A DNA stretch of 5,806 nucleotides from VMCP01 sp965655465 (GTDB taxonomy: Bacteria > Bacteroidota > Bacteroidia > NS11-12g > UBA955): NCBI GenBank assembly GCA_965655465.1, contig CBFHGY010000111.1, forward strand, positions 1 through 5,806, given 5' to 3'. Shown here one piece after another: positions 1-5,806 of this stretch. The number at the start of each line of letters is the position of its first letter. The first letter of the stretch is position 1. Under the pieces are notes generated by a model. That model saw only the letters and a program-made list of their open reading frames with translations. It was not told where the DNA came from and did no database searches. The translations under genes and the position numbers were made by a program.

Positions 1-64
1 AACCGGATTCGAACCGGTGTAAAAGGTTTTGCAGACCTGTGCCTAGCCGCTCGGCCATCCGACC
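1..64 (-). tRNA. tRNA-Cys (GCA anticodon), 3' end cut by the window edge
   Basis: Read on the minus strand, the segment folds as a tRNA. The acceptor 5' strand GGTCGGA is at 64-58 and the D stem GCC/GGC is at 55-53 and 43-41. The anticodon stem is at 39-35 and 27-23, with loop CTGCAAA (34-28) and anticodon GCA at 32-30. The variable loop has 4 nt, and the T arm is ACCGG-TTCGAAT-CCGGT at 18-2. Anticodon GCA reads cysteine codons. The outermost anticodon-stem pair (39/23) is a C-T mismatch. Only the first base of the 3' acceptor strand lies in the window, so the remaining acceptor bases and discriminator base are not visible. The gene has its own plausible promoter just upstream. Confidence 0.95.
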
Positions 65-82
65 TTTTGTTTTAAAGGACTG

Positions 83-114
83 CAAAAATACCATCTTTTT
101 AATGTTTGCGCAAA
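83..114 (-). promoter_or_regulatory. Bacteroidota-type promoter for tRNA-Cys
   Basis: On the minus strand, TATTTTTG (90-83) matches the Bacteroidota -7 consensus TAnnTTTG exactly. A TTTG -33 element (114-111) stands 20 nt upstream of it. Transcription would begin a few bases before the tRNA 5' end at 64, leaving a leader of roughly ten nucleotides or less. The -33 element is half of a perfect 12-nt palindrome, GTTTGCGCAAAC (104-115). The consensus is established for the phylum; the assignment here rests on sequence match and position only. Confidence 0.6.
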
Positions 115-124
115 CTTTATTTCA

Positions 125-793
125 TTATTGTGAGATAATTTCCCCATCCGCCATAACAATAACGCGATCTGTTTTTTCGGCGAAATCTTCATCATGGGTT
201 ACTATCAATAAGCTCGTGCCATTAACTTCACACAATTCTTTGAAAATATCAAACACCAATTCCGCATTTTTAGAGTCTAAATTGCCCGTAGGTTCATCAC
301 CCATTATGATTTTTGGAGAATTAATCAAAGAACGTGCGATCGCTACGCGTTGTTTCTGACCACCAGAAATTTGTGTTGCCATTTTCTTGGCCTGATCCTC
401 GATTCCCAATAAATGCAATTGTTTTCTAGCATCGTGTTCGATTTCCTGCCGCGATTTCTTGCCTAACTTTAAAGCTGGCATCATTACATTATCTAAAACA
501 CTAAATTCAGGAAGTAAATAATGAAACTGAAACACAAAGCCTATTTGTTCATTTCTTAAAACCGCCAATTCATTCGCACTTAAAGATCCGTAATGCACAT
601 CACCGAGCCATACCTCCCCAGTATAGGCGGTGTCCATGGTGCTTAAAATATATAAAAGCGTGCTTTTTCCGCATCCCGATTTCCCCATAACTGAAACGAA
701 TTCGCCCGATTTCATTTCAAAGGAAAGGTTCTTTAAAATCTGAACTTCAATGGGATCGTAAAAAAACTTACTTACACTTTGTACTTTTAACAT
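125..793 (-). CDS. ABC exporter ATP-binding subunit, LolD/MacB/DevA type
   Basis: This 222-residue cytoplasmic ATPase should power the exporter formed with the two genes upstream of it. A complete nucleotide-binding domain is visible: Walker A GKSGCGKST (37-45), Q-loop glutamine Q89 in FVFQF, and signature ISGGQ (142-146, with I in place of the usual L). Walker B is IIMGDE with D166 and catalytic E167, followed by D-loop NLD (171-173) and switch histidine H200. The run after the Q-loop (HYLLPEFSVLDNVMMP) is typical of the LolD/MacB family. The length matches stand-alone LolD-like ATPases, with no fused membrane domain as in MacB. ATG at 793 lies 2 nt after the permease stop, with an SD-like AAGAGG 9 nt before it. 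The family is certain; the substrate is unknown. FtsE or true LolD are less likely because a membrane-fusion gene is in the operon. Confidence 0.96.
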   Translation of the reverse strand: MLKVQSVSKFFYDPIEVQILKNLSFEMKSGEFVSVMGKSGCGKSTLLYILSTMDTAYTGEVWLGDVHYGSLSANELAVLRNEQIGFVFQFHYLLPEFSVLDNVMMPALKLGKKSRQEIEHDARKQLHLLGIEDQAKKMATQISGGQKQRVAIARSLINSPKIIMGDEPTGNLDSKNAELVFDIFKELCEVNGTSLLIVTHDEDFAEKTDRVIVMADGEIISQ

Positions 794-795
794 GA

Positions 796-2064
796 TTATT
801 GACCTCTTAAAATTTCAACAGGATCGATTTTACTCGCTTTTCTCGCAGGTAAATAGCCGGCAAAAAAGGTGGTTATTAACGCGAATAAGGCTCCTCCTAC
901 ATAATATAAAGTATTAAAATTTACTGGGAACGTTTTTACGGTAGGTAATGCATCCGTTTCAAAGGGACTTTTACTGATGCCATACGACATTAAAAATCCG
1001 ATTCCCAAGCCTAAAATTCCACCAATAATACCAATAATCAAAGCTTGATAAATAAAAATAAGGCGTACATCACTGGCCGAAAATCCGGTGGCTTTTAGAA
1101 TCGCAATGTCATTCATCTTTTCGTAAATAAGCATATTGAGTATATTGTAGATGCCAAAACCGGCAACGAGTAGGAGTGTTACTGAAACGGCATATGTAAT
1201 TAAATTTCGGATTTCAGTGCCGGTTTCGAATTGGGCATTGGCCCTCTTAATATCAATGCTGCTTACACCGTATGTGCGATTGATTTCCGCACTCATAGCT
1301 TCAGATTTTTCCAAATCATGCAATTTTATATGAATATCGGTTACATAACCCGTATTTTCCCCAGCCACCAATTGTGCGGTTTTAACTTGCGCATAACTTT
1401 GAAGGTTATCAACCTCTGCAAGGCCACTTTGAAAAAACGCCACAATTTTCAATCTGATGAGCTTACTCTGAGCATTGCGAATGGAAATATAATCACCCAC
1501 TTTTAGTGATAACTTTTTTGCAACACCGGCACCTAAAATTACCCCTTGGGTATTCCCAGCGAGATCACTAGGTTTTCCCCCAATAACATATTGATGAAAT
1601 TGAAATAAGGCATCTTCCTTTATTGGATCAATACCAATTAAGTTACCATTCAATAAAACCGATCCTGATTGATAAAAAATGCGAGCCGATACTTGTGGGG
1701 TAATTCCTTTGACTCTTTTGTCAAGGGCAAGTTCGTTCATTATTCCGCGATTATTGCGAATATTCGCTAAGGTTTTTTTGGGTTTTATGGAATGTATAGA
1801 ATGGATAATTGAGGAGTCGGAATATTTAGGATCTAAAGTGATGGCTTGTTTGTCGGAGGGTTTTACTTCATTATAAATGCGAATATGCGGGGTTCGATTG
1901 AGTATCAATCCATCCAAAAGACCGTTCAGACCGGTCATGAAACTCATGAGCGTAATATACGTACCAATCCCAAACGTTACGCCTAAAGCTGCAATTGCGG
2001 ATTGCTTCCGTCTGGCCCAAACATGGGTCTTGGCGATGTTAATGAGTAAGGAATTGCGACTCAT
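796..2064 (-). CDS. ABC exporter permease, FtsX/MacB/LolC-type
   Basis: This 422-residue inner-membrane subunit has the four-helix layout of type VII ABC (mechanotransmission) permeases. A first helix lies around residues 22-45, followed by a large periplasmic MacB_PCD-like domain (about 46-280). Three C-terminal helices lie at roughly 285-312, 336-362 and 384-406 and form the FtsX domain. The cytoplasmic stretch EKMNDIAILKATG (315-327), between helices 2 and 3, is the family's ATPase-coupling segment. The C-terminal PARKASKIDPVEILRG (406-421) is also characteristic. There is no fused ATPase; that subunit is the next gene, 2 nt downstream. The start at 2064 overlaps the stop of the membrane-fusion gene by 4 nt (ATGA), so translation is probably coupled. 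The helices resemble LolC/LolE, but the adaptor gene points to a MacB- or DevC-like export role. Substrate unknown. Confidence 0.94.
   Translation of the reverse strand: MSRNSLLINIAKTHVWARRKQSAIAALGVTFGIGTYITLMSFMTGLNGLLDGLILNRTPHIRIYNEVKPSDKQAITLDPKYSDSSIIHSIHSIKPKKTLANIRNNRGIMNELALDKRVKGITPQVSARIFYQSGSVLLNGNLIGIDPIKEDALFQFHQYVIGGKPSDLAGNTQGVILGAGVAKKLSLKVGDYISIRNAQSKLIRLKIVAFFQSGLAEVDNLQSYAQVKTAQLVAGENTGYVTDIHIKLHDLEKSEAMSAEINRTYGVSSIDIKRANAQFETGTEIRNLITYAVSVTLLLVAGFGIYNILNMLIYEKMNDIAILKATGFSASDVRLIFIYQALIIGIIGGILGLGIGFLMSYGISKSPFETDALPTVKTFPVNFNTLYYVGGALFALITTFFAGYLPARKASKIDPVEILRGQ
802..808 (-). promoter_or_regulatory. Shine-Dalgarno-like site of the ATPase gene
   Basis: On the minus strand AAGAGGT (808-802) contains GAGGT, five bases complementary to the usual 16S rRNA tail, ending 8 nt before the ATG at 793. 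It is embedded in the last codons of the permease gene (Arg-Gly). It supports the ATG at 793 and coupled translation of the two subunits. No similar site precedes the other genes of the cassette, in line with weak SD use in this phylum. Confidence 0.4.
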
Positions 2065-3131
2065 TTGGGAAGGAAAATTTCAGTATTCTCATCGATACCT
2101 GATAATACTTCTGCATATTGTGCATTGCGCAAACCAATTTTAAGCGGTACTCTTCCCTGGGAAGTTTCTACAAAATCGCCCTCTTGCACTGCCGCGGCTG
2201 GCAATACCAAAACATTAGATTTTTCTTGCAGAATAATATTGGATTCTGCAGTTAAGCCCGGATAAAATTTAGGATGTGATTCTTTAAAAAAAGCTTCTGC
2301 ATGAAAAGTTTGCGTTTGCAAATCGAGTCTGGGCGTGATATGTACAATTTGGGCTCGGAAGGTATTGGGATAGGCATCGAGTTTTACAACCGCTTCCTGA
2401 CCAACACGTATACGAGAAATATCTCGTTCGTCGATTTCCATATTTACCTGGAATTTATGGGCATCGCCAATAAGTGCGATGCTTTGTTGAGGGCTTAGTA
2501 ACTCCCCGCTCACCGCTTTTAATTCATATACACGACCACTTCGAACAGCATATATGTAATAGGCATCACGTTGTTTTTGGGCCATCGCTACATTTTGTTC
2601 AGCCTGCTTAAGCTGTGCTTGGATTTCCCCCGTGAGGGTTTTTAAACGCAATTTTTGACCCAATAGCGCACGTTTGCTTTGCTCATATTTCAATCGACGG
2701 TTTTCCATTTGTTGTTGGCTACCAATACCTTTGCTTTGCAGACGTTTTTGTCGGAAAAAATCAATGGAATCTTGTAAAGCCAACTCTTGGGCGCTTCCAA
2801 TTTGCATTTCGATTTCTTTGAGGGTATTTGCGCTTGATAATGCGTATTCTCTTTGAAATTTAGCGATGCGCAAGCGCGTTTCTGGATCGATGCCTTCTAA
2901 TACGGCAATCAGGTCTCCGCTATTTACGGTATCGCCTTCGTTTACAGCATATCGCAACAATCGCCCATTCACTTCTGCGTGATGTGCATATTGATTTAAT
3001 GCCTCAATTTTAGAGCTGGCATAAATCGATTCTACCCAAATACGACGTTCTGGTTTGATTTTTACCTGAGTATCCTTGCATGAAAACAGGGACAGGAGAA
3101 AAACAAGGGCAAGAGTAGGGTGCAATTTCAT
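2061..3131 (-). CDS. Periplasmic membrane-fusion (adaptor) lipoprotein, HlyD/MacA/DevB type
   Basis: This 356-residue adaptor should link the permease to an outer-membrane channel. The N-terminus is a lipoprotein signal: a hydrophobic stretch (7-17) and lipobox L-F-S-C with C18 as the lipidated residue. Two lipoyl-like halves (about 48-80 and 192-222) flank a long helical hairpin (about 82-190, rich in Q, K, E and L). A beta-barrel follows (about 225-300), then a membrane-proximal domain containing NVLVLPAAAVQ (306-316). The hairpin tip carries R127-x3-L131-x6-S138, the spacing of the RLS motif with which AcrA/MacA-type adaptors contact TolC. No channel gene is nearby. This is the first gene of the cassette; the ATG at 3131 sits 47 nt after the amidohydrolase stop. 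An RND adaptor is the alternative, but the ABC partners argue against it. Confidence 0.94.
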   Translation of the reverse strand: MKLHPTLALVFLLSLFSCKDTQVKIKPERRIWVESIYASSKIEALNQYAHHAEVNGRLLRYAVNEGDTVNSGDLIAVLEGIDPETRLRIAKFQREYALSSANTLKEIEMQIGSAQELALQDSIDFFRQKRLQSKGIGSQQQMENRRLKYEQSKRALLGQKLRLKTLTGEIQAQLKQAEQNVAMAQKQRDAYYIYAVRSGRVYELKAVSGELLSPQQSIALIGDAHKFQVNMEIDERDISRIRVGQEAVVKLDAYPNTFRAQIVHITPRLDLQTQTFHAEAFFKESHPKFYPGLTAESNIILQEKSNVLVLPAAAVQEGDFVETSQGRVPLKIGLRNAQYAEVLSGIDENTEIFLPK

Positions 3132-3148
3132 GAAACAAATATCCCCCT

Positions 3149-3169
3149 AAAAAATCACATAAAACATGA
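3149..3169 (-). terminator. Weak possible terminator or attenuator between amidohydrolase and exporter cassette
   Basis: On the minus strand a short imperfect inverted repeat, TCATGT/ATGTGA (3169-3155, including two G-T pairs), is followed by six T residues (3154-3149). The stem is weak and the loop is only 3 nt, so it may be chance in an AT-rich gap. If real, it would partly separate transcription of the amidohydrolase from the exporter cassette. I found no convincing promoter in this gap, so read-through into the cassette remains plausible. Confidence 0.2.
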
Positions 3170-3178
3170 CACATCTCA

Positions 3179-4864
3179 TTAATGTACGCGGATGCCGCCG
3201 ATATAGGTTTTTTTTGTTTTGGCGCGTTTGATTTCTGATTCTTCTGCAGTTATGAGGTCTTTATTCAAAACGATAAAATCGGCTAATTTACCGGGTTCTA
3301 GAGATCCTTTATAGCTATCTTCTCGGTTTGCATAAGCAGCCCATAAAGTCATGCCTAATAAGGCTTCTTTCCGCGTTAAGCGCTGTTCAGGAATGAAGGG
3401 TACTTCTAGAGTACCCGCAATATCTTTTCTAAATACAGCCGAGTAAAAGGTTGCAAATGGATTCATCTGTTCTACTGGGAAATCCGTTCCAAGCGCAATA
3501 ATGCCATTTTGGATTAATAAATCTTTATAGGCATATGCGCCTTTCCTAGGTTTGTATTTGGTGAGACCGCGTTTTTGTGAAGAGGTTTCACAGAGCCGAT
3601 CGAATGCCCAAGGAGCATCGGAAGTAGCATGTGTTGGTTGAACGCTAGGAATAATGCTCAAGCCATGCAAGCGTGCACGGTCTTTTGGATCCATGATTTG
3701 AGCGTGTTCAATACGCCATCGGGCGTCAAAACCAGGGCTGAGATAACGGGCGAATTCTTCAGCAACAATCGCATTCGCGCTATCTCCAATTGCGTGCACA
3801 CACGCTTGATAATGGTATTGATACAATAATGCCAAAGTACCGCTGAATTCACTGCGCTTCATGAGTTGCAATCCATGATGCCCATGACGATCGCAATACC
3901 CATCCTTTAATAAGGCTCCACGCGACCCCAATGCCCCGTCGAGAAATAATTTCACCGCCGGAACGTTGAGGGACCAAGAACGGGGAATATCGCGTTGCAT
4001 TACATGTAAAAGATTGTCGGGATTTGAAAGCAGCATCGCATAAATGCGCATTTTTAATTTCCCAGAATTCTGCAGCCGATCGTAAAGTTGCACTTCATCA
4101 AATTGCAAACCAGCTTCAGAAAGGGTGGTAAGCCCGTATTTGTAGCATTTTTTAGATTCACAAGCAATCGCCTTTTCAAGGGTATTAAGGTCCAGTTTTG
4201 GAATATGTGAACGCACCCAATCTGCGGCTAAATCTACAAAAATTCCACTGGGACTGCCATCTGCAAGTTTGATAATCTCTCCCCCTTCAATTAGGGTGTC
4301 GTAATTTAAATTTAAACGATCCAAACCTGCTTTATTTAGCCATATTGCATGTCCATCAATACGAGTTAAACACACAGGTTTTTTGGTGTAGTTGTTTAAA
4401 TCTTTCCATGTGGGAAATGTGTTGTTTTCAAATGCATTTTGGTCCCAACCGCGACCTAAAATCCAATCTCTTTTTTTGTTTTTCCGAGAGAATTTTTTGA
4501 GGGCCTTACCAATGTCTTTTTTTCTTTTCATGCCCCAAACATTTAATTCCTTAGTGCCTCTACAATGAGCCAGAAAATGGCAATGTGCATCAATAAAACC
4601 TGGATAGATAAATCCATTATGTTTAACGGTCTTGGCTGTTGGGAATTGAAATTTAAGGGTATCCAATGTTCCGTAGGCAATAATTTTATCGGCTTTAACA
4701 GCAATGGCTTCTGCAGTATGCCATGCTGTATCTGCAACGTAAATGCGTTTGGCTTTATGTATGATAACTGCATCATTTTGGGCCAAGAGCAGGCTATTTG
4801 CAAATATCGCAAATAATATTGCTCCAATTTTTTGGGGGATACATCTAATTTTCGTGTCAGCCAT
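3179..4864 (-). CDS. Exported metal-dependent amidohydrolase, YtcJ-like (amidohydrolase family 3)
   Basis: The 561-residue product belongs to the amidohydrolase superfamily, whose members hydrolyse C-N bonds with bound metal. Numbering is from the ATG at 4864. An N-terminal signal peptide (hydrophobic 13-28, ending LLLAQ) predicts export. Family motifs run in order: HxH (H94, H96) in FIDAHCHF, DGHAIWLN (170-177), K305 in VKLFLDGALGSRG (likely carboxylated lysine), HAIGD (H357), RIEHAQ (H387), SVQPTHATSD (407-416), ALGTDFPVE (D461) and the C-terminal GSLEPGKLADF. All expected metal ligands appear present. HAIGDSAN has S where HAIGDRAN is usual. The frame extends to an ATG at 4936, but that start would bury the signal peptide and lie upstream of the best promoter. 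It would also overlap the divergent gene by 26 nt. Substrate cannot be told from sequence. Confidence 0.94.
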   Translation of the reverse strand: MADTKIRCIPQKIGAILFAIFANSLLLAQNDAVIIHKAKRIYVADTAWHTAEAIAVKADKIIAYGTLDTLKFQFPTAKTVKHNGFIYPGFIDAHCHFLAHCRGTKELNVWGMKRKKDIGKALKKFSRKNKKRDWILGRGWDQNAFENNTFPTWKDLNNYTKKPVCLTRIDGHAIWLNKAGLDRLNLNYDTLIEGGEIIKLADGSPSGIFVDLAADWVRSHIPKLDLNTLEKAIACESKKCYKYGLTTLSEAGLQFDEVQLYDRLQNSGKLKMRIYAMLLSNPDNLLHVMQRDIPRSWSLNVPAVKLFLDGALGSRGALLKDGYCDRHGHHGLQLMKRSEFSGTLALLYQYHYQACVHAIGDSANAIVAEEFARYLSPGFDARWRIEHAQIMDPKDRARLHGLSIIPSVQPTHATSDAPWAFDRLCETSSQKRGLTKYKPRKGAYAYKDLLIQNGIIALGTDFPVEQMNPFATFYSAVFRKDIAGTLEVPFIPEQRLTRKEALLGMTLWAAYANREDSYKGSLEPGKLADFIVLNKDLITAEESEIKRAKTKKTYIGGIRVH

Positions 4865-4875
4865 AAAAAAAACTT

Positions 4876-4883
4876 TATACTTG
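4876..4883 (+). promoter_or_regulatory. Possible -7 box for the divergent plus-strand gene
   Basis: TATACTTG differs from TAnnTTTG at one position and lies 27 nt before the ATG at 4911, a sensible distance for a short leader. No TTG or TTTG -33 element is seen at the expected distance upstream (about 4849-4858), so the call is weak. It overlaps the predicted leader of the amidohydrolase transcript on the other strand. Confidence 0.3.
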
Positions 4884-4893
4884 TGGTCTAAAG

Positions 4894-4921
4894 CAAAACT
4901 AATACAAATCATGAGTTTCAA
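4894..4921 (-). promoter_or_regulatory. Bacteroidota-type promoter for the amidohydrolase gene
   Basis: On the minus strand TAGTTTTG (4901-4894) matches the -7 consensus TAnnTTTG exactly, with TTG (4921-4919) 17 nt upstream as a -33 element. Transcription would start near 4888, about 23 nt before the ATG at 4864. The longer start codon at 4936 would then lie outside the mRNA, which decides the start choice. The -33 element falls inside codons 3-4 of the divergent gene. Confidence 0.5.
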
Positions 4922-5369
4922 GCGCATTGCAATCATTCTTATTGCCTTATTATTACTTGGGGTTGCGATTGGATATTTTCTATATCAAAACCCAACAGAA
5001 CTGGTAAGCACGGGAAAACCTGACTTTACACTAACCACTGCCGAATTAGAACGTAAAGGCAATACGGAAGCAGATACTCAATTTAACCTCCAAATGGTGG
5101 ATAAAAGAGTTCAAATAAAAGGAGTTGTAGCTTCAAAATCTATACAAGAGGTTGGAAATACCCTTTTCTTTAAAACCGATAATGAGAATATGGTTATTTC
5201 TGCGGCATTTGACAAAAGCTTGTCTGATGCTGTAGCAGCATTATCCTTAGGTTCTGAAATAGAGGTATTATGCATATGTAACGGTATCGCAAAACCCGAA
5301 GATCCAGATGATTTGTTGTCTGAAACTACCCTAACATTTAATCGCTGCGATTTGCTTTCCCGAAAGTAA
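4911..5369 (+). CDS. Small membrane-anchored protein with predicted OB-fold (tRNA_anti-like)
   Basis: The product has 152 residues. One hydrophobic helix (about 6-24) after SFKR should anchor it in the inner membrane, or act as an uncleaved signal, with the rest in the periplasm. Residues about 66-150 have the spacing of small OB-fold proteins common in Bacteroidota: VQIKGVV at 67-73, alternating strands LFFKT and VISAAF, then GSEIEVLCICNG (114-125) and a closing strand ending in C146. Cysteines C121, C123 and C146 fall near the ends of predicted strands. The family assignment is by pattern and is moderately sure; no function is known to me and no catalytic residues can be named. ATG at 4911 is chosen because earlier in-frame ATGs lie antisense inside the amidohydrolase gene and would put a long non-signal stretch before the helix. 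It may be co-transcribed with the YceI-like gene. Confidence 0.8.
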   Translation: MSFKRIAIILIALLLLGVAIGYFLYQNPTELVSTGKPDFTLTTAELERKGNTEADTQFNLQMVDKRVQIKGVVASKSIQEVGNTLFFKTDNENMVISAAFDKSLSDAVAALSLGSEIEVLCICNGIAKPEDPDDLLSETTLTFNRCDLLSRK

Positions 5370-5450
5370 ATATGTAGCGTTTCAGAAATGCAAATCGTAG
5401 ATATGCAGATAATAAGAAATAACGCTTTTTAATAGAATCAAAACAATAAT

Positions 5451-5806
5451 ATGAAAAAATACAGCATCCTTCTTTTAATGGCTATGATATTCGCTATCGG
5501 CCAACCCTTTGCACAAGTAGTCAAAACTTCAACCGCGGAAGTGAGTTTTATCAGTAAAACCGAATACGAAACATTCGAAGCTGTGAATAACCAAGTTACT
5601 GCGGCTTTTTCTTTTAGTTCACCGGCTAAAGTGCAATTCCGAGTACCTGTGAATGCCTTTATCTTTGAAAAGAAATTGATGCAAACGCATTTTCAAGAAA
5701 ACTATATGGAATCTGCGAAATATCCCAATGCGAGTTTTAAAGGTGAAATCGTGGCTCCAGAAAAATTTCAAATCAGTAATAAAGAACAAACGGTAACGGT
5801 TAAAGG
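5451..5806 (+). CDS. YceI-like family protein, 3' end outside the window
   Basis: The frame is open from ATG 5451 to the window edge (118 codons plus two bases) with no stop reached, so the C-terminus is missing. Residues 1-21 form a signal peptide: MKKY, a hydrophobic core, and a likely cleavage in PFA|Q. The mature part matches YceI-like proteins, which fold as a lipocalin-like barrel that binds isoprenoid-type lipids in the periplasm. Diagnostic runs are VQFRVPVNAFIFEKKLMQ (61-78), followed by THFQENYMESAKYPNASFKG (79-98). Full members are around 180-190 residues, so roughly two thirds is visible. The start lacks a clear Shine-Dalgarno sequence, but the signal peptide begins right at this ATG. 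The gene follows the OB-fold protein gene by 81 nt. The family is nearly certain; the ligand and role in this organism are unknown. Confidence 0.94.
   Translation, partial: MKKYSILLLMAMIFAIGQPFAQVVKTSTAEVSFISKTEYETFEAVNNQVTAAFSFSSPAKVQFRVPVNAFIFEKKLMQTHFQENYMESAKYPNASFKGEIVAPEKFQISNKEQTVTVK

Noticed and set aside
39..359. 106-codon open frame on the plus strand
   Set aside because: It runs across the tRNA and antisense to the conserved ATPase; no family features.
1151..2498. Several plus-strand open frames of 60-91 codons opposite the permease and adaptor genes
   Set aside because: They are antisense shadows of well-supported genes, with no recognisable domain and no promoter or ribosome-binding signal seen.
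3136..3143. GATATTTG on the minus strand as a -7 box for the adaptor gene
   Set aside because: It differs from the consensus, sits almost at the start codon, and has no -33 element at a suitable distance.
3629..4827. Open frames of 64-94 codons on both strands within the amidohydrolase gene
   Set aside because: All are out-of-frame shadows of a gene whose motifs run unbroken in its own frame.
4743..4910. Upstream extension of the plus-strand OB-fold gene
   Set aside because: It is antisense to the amidohydrolase coding region, and the added residues would bury the N-terminal membrane helix that begins naturally at 4911.
4865..4936. Longer N-terminus of the amidohydrolase, starting at ATG 4936
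   Set aside because: It would put 24 extra residues before a good signal peptide, overlap the start of the divergent gene, and begin upstream of the only strong promoter match.
5376..5430. Inverted repeat AGCGTT (5376-5381) / AACGCT (5421-5426) followed by five Ts, as a terminator after the OB-fold gene
   Set aside because: The stem is only 6 bp and the loop about 39 nt, so stable folding as a terminator is unlikely; chance is a sufficient explanation.
1..5806. Search for CRISPR arrays, insertion sequences, phage or defence genes
   Set aside because: No direct-repeat array, transposase, integrase or defence-type domain could be recognised on either strand.

Overview
The window looks like chromosomal DNA of a member of the Bacteroidota (flavobacteria-like). 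Evidence: AT-rich intergenic regions, the TAnnTTTG type of -7 promoter box in front of a tRNA and of a protein gene, few Shine-Dalgarno sequences, and protein types common in that phylum (a YceI-like exported protein, a membrane-anchored OB-fold protein and a lipoprotein membrane-fusion protein). I cannot assign a genus from sequence reading alone.

Left part, minus strand (1-3131). The left edge cuts through a tRNA-Cys gene, which has a convincing promoter of its own at 83-114. Upstream of it lies a tight three-gene cassette, read right to left: membrane-fusion lipoprotein (2061-3131), FtsX/MacB-type permease (796-2064) and LolD/MacB-type ATPase (125-793). The first two genes overlap by 4 nt (ATGA) and the last two are 2 nt apart, so they are almost certainly one translationally coupled operon. 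Together they should form an ABC-driven trans-envelope exporter of MacAB or DevBCA type. The adaptor keeps the residue pattern used to dock onto TolC-like channels, but no outer-membrane channel gene is present in the window.

Middle, minus strand (3179-4864). One gene encodes an exported YtcJ-type metal-dependent amidohydrolase. Its start is best placed at 4864, not at the first in-frame ATG (4936). This follows from a signal peptide at that start and from a Bacteroidota-type promoter at 4894-4921, which lies inside the longer reading frame. It could be transcribed into the exporter cassette across a 47-nt gap.

Right part, plus strand (4911-5806). Divergent from the amidohydrolase are a small protein with one N-terminal membrane segment and a predicted OB-fold (tRNA_anti-like type), then a YceI-like exported protein cut by the right window edge. 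They are 81 nt apart and may be co-transcribed.

The genes are all of recognisable families. I see no CRISPR array, insertion sequence, phage gene or clearly novel multi-gene system. The points most worth a second look are the channel-less MFP-permease-ATPase cassette, the compact 46-nt divergent promoter region, and the OB-fold/YceI pair. No stretch longer than 300 nt lacks a gene.
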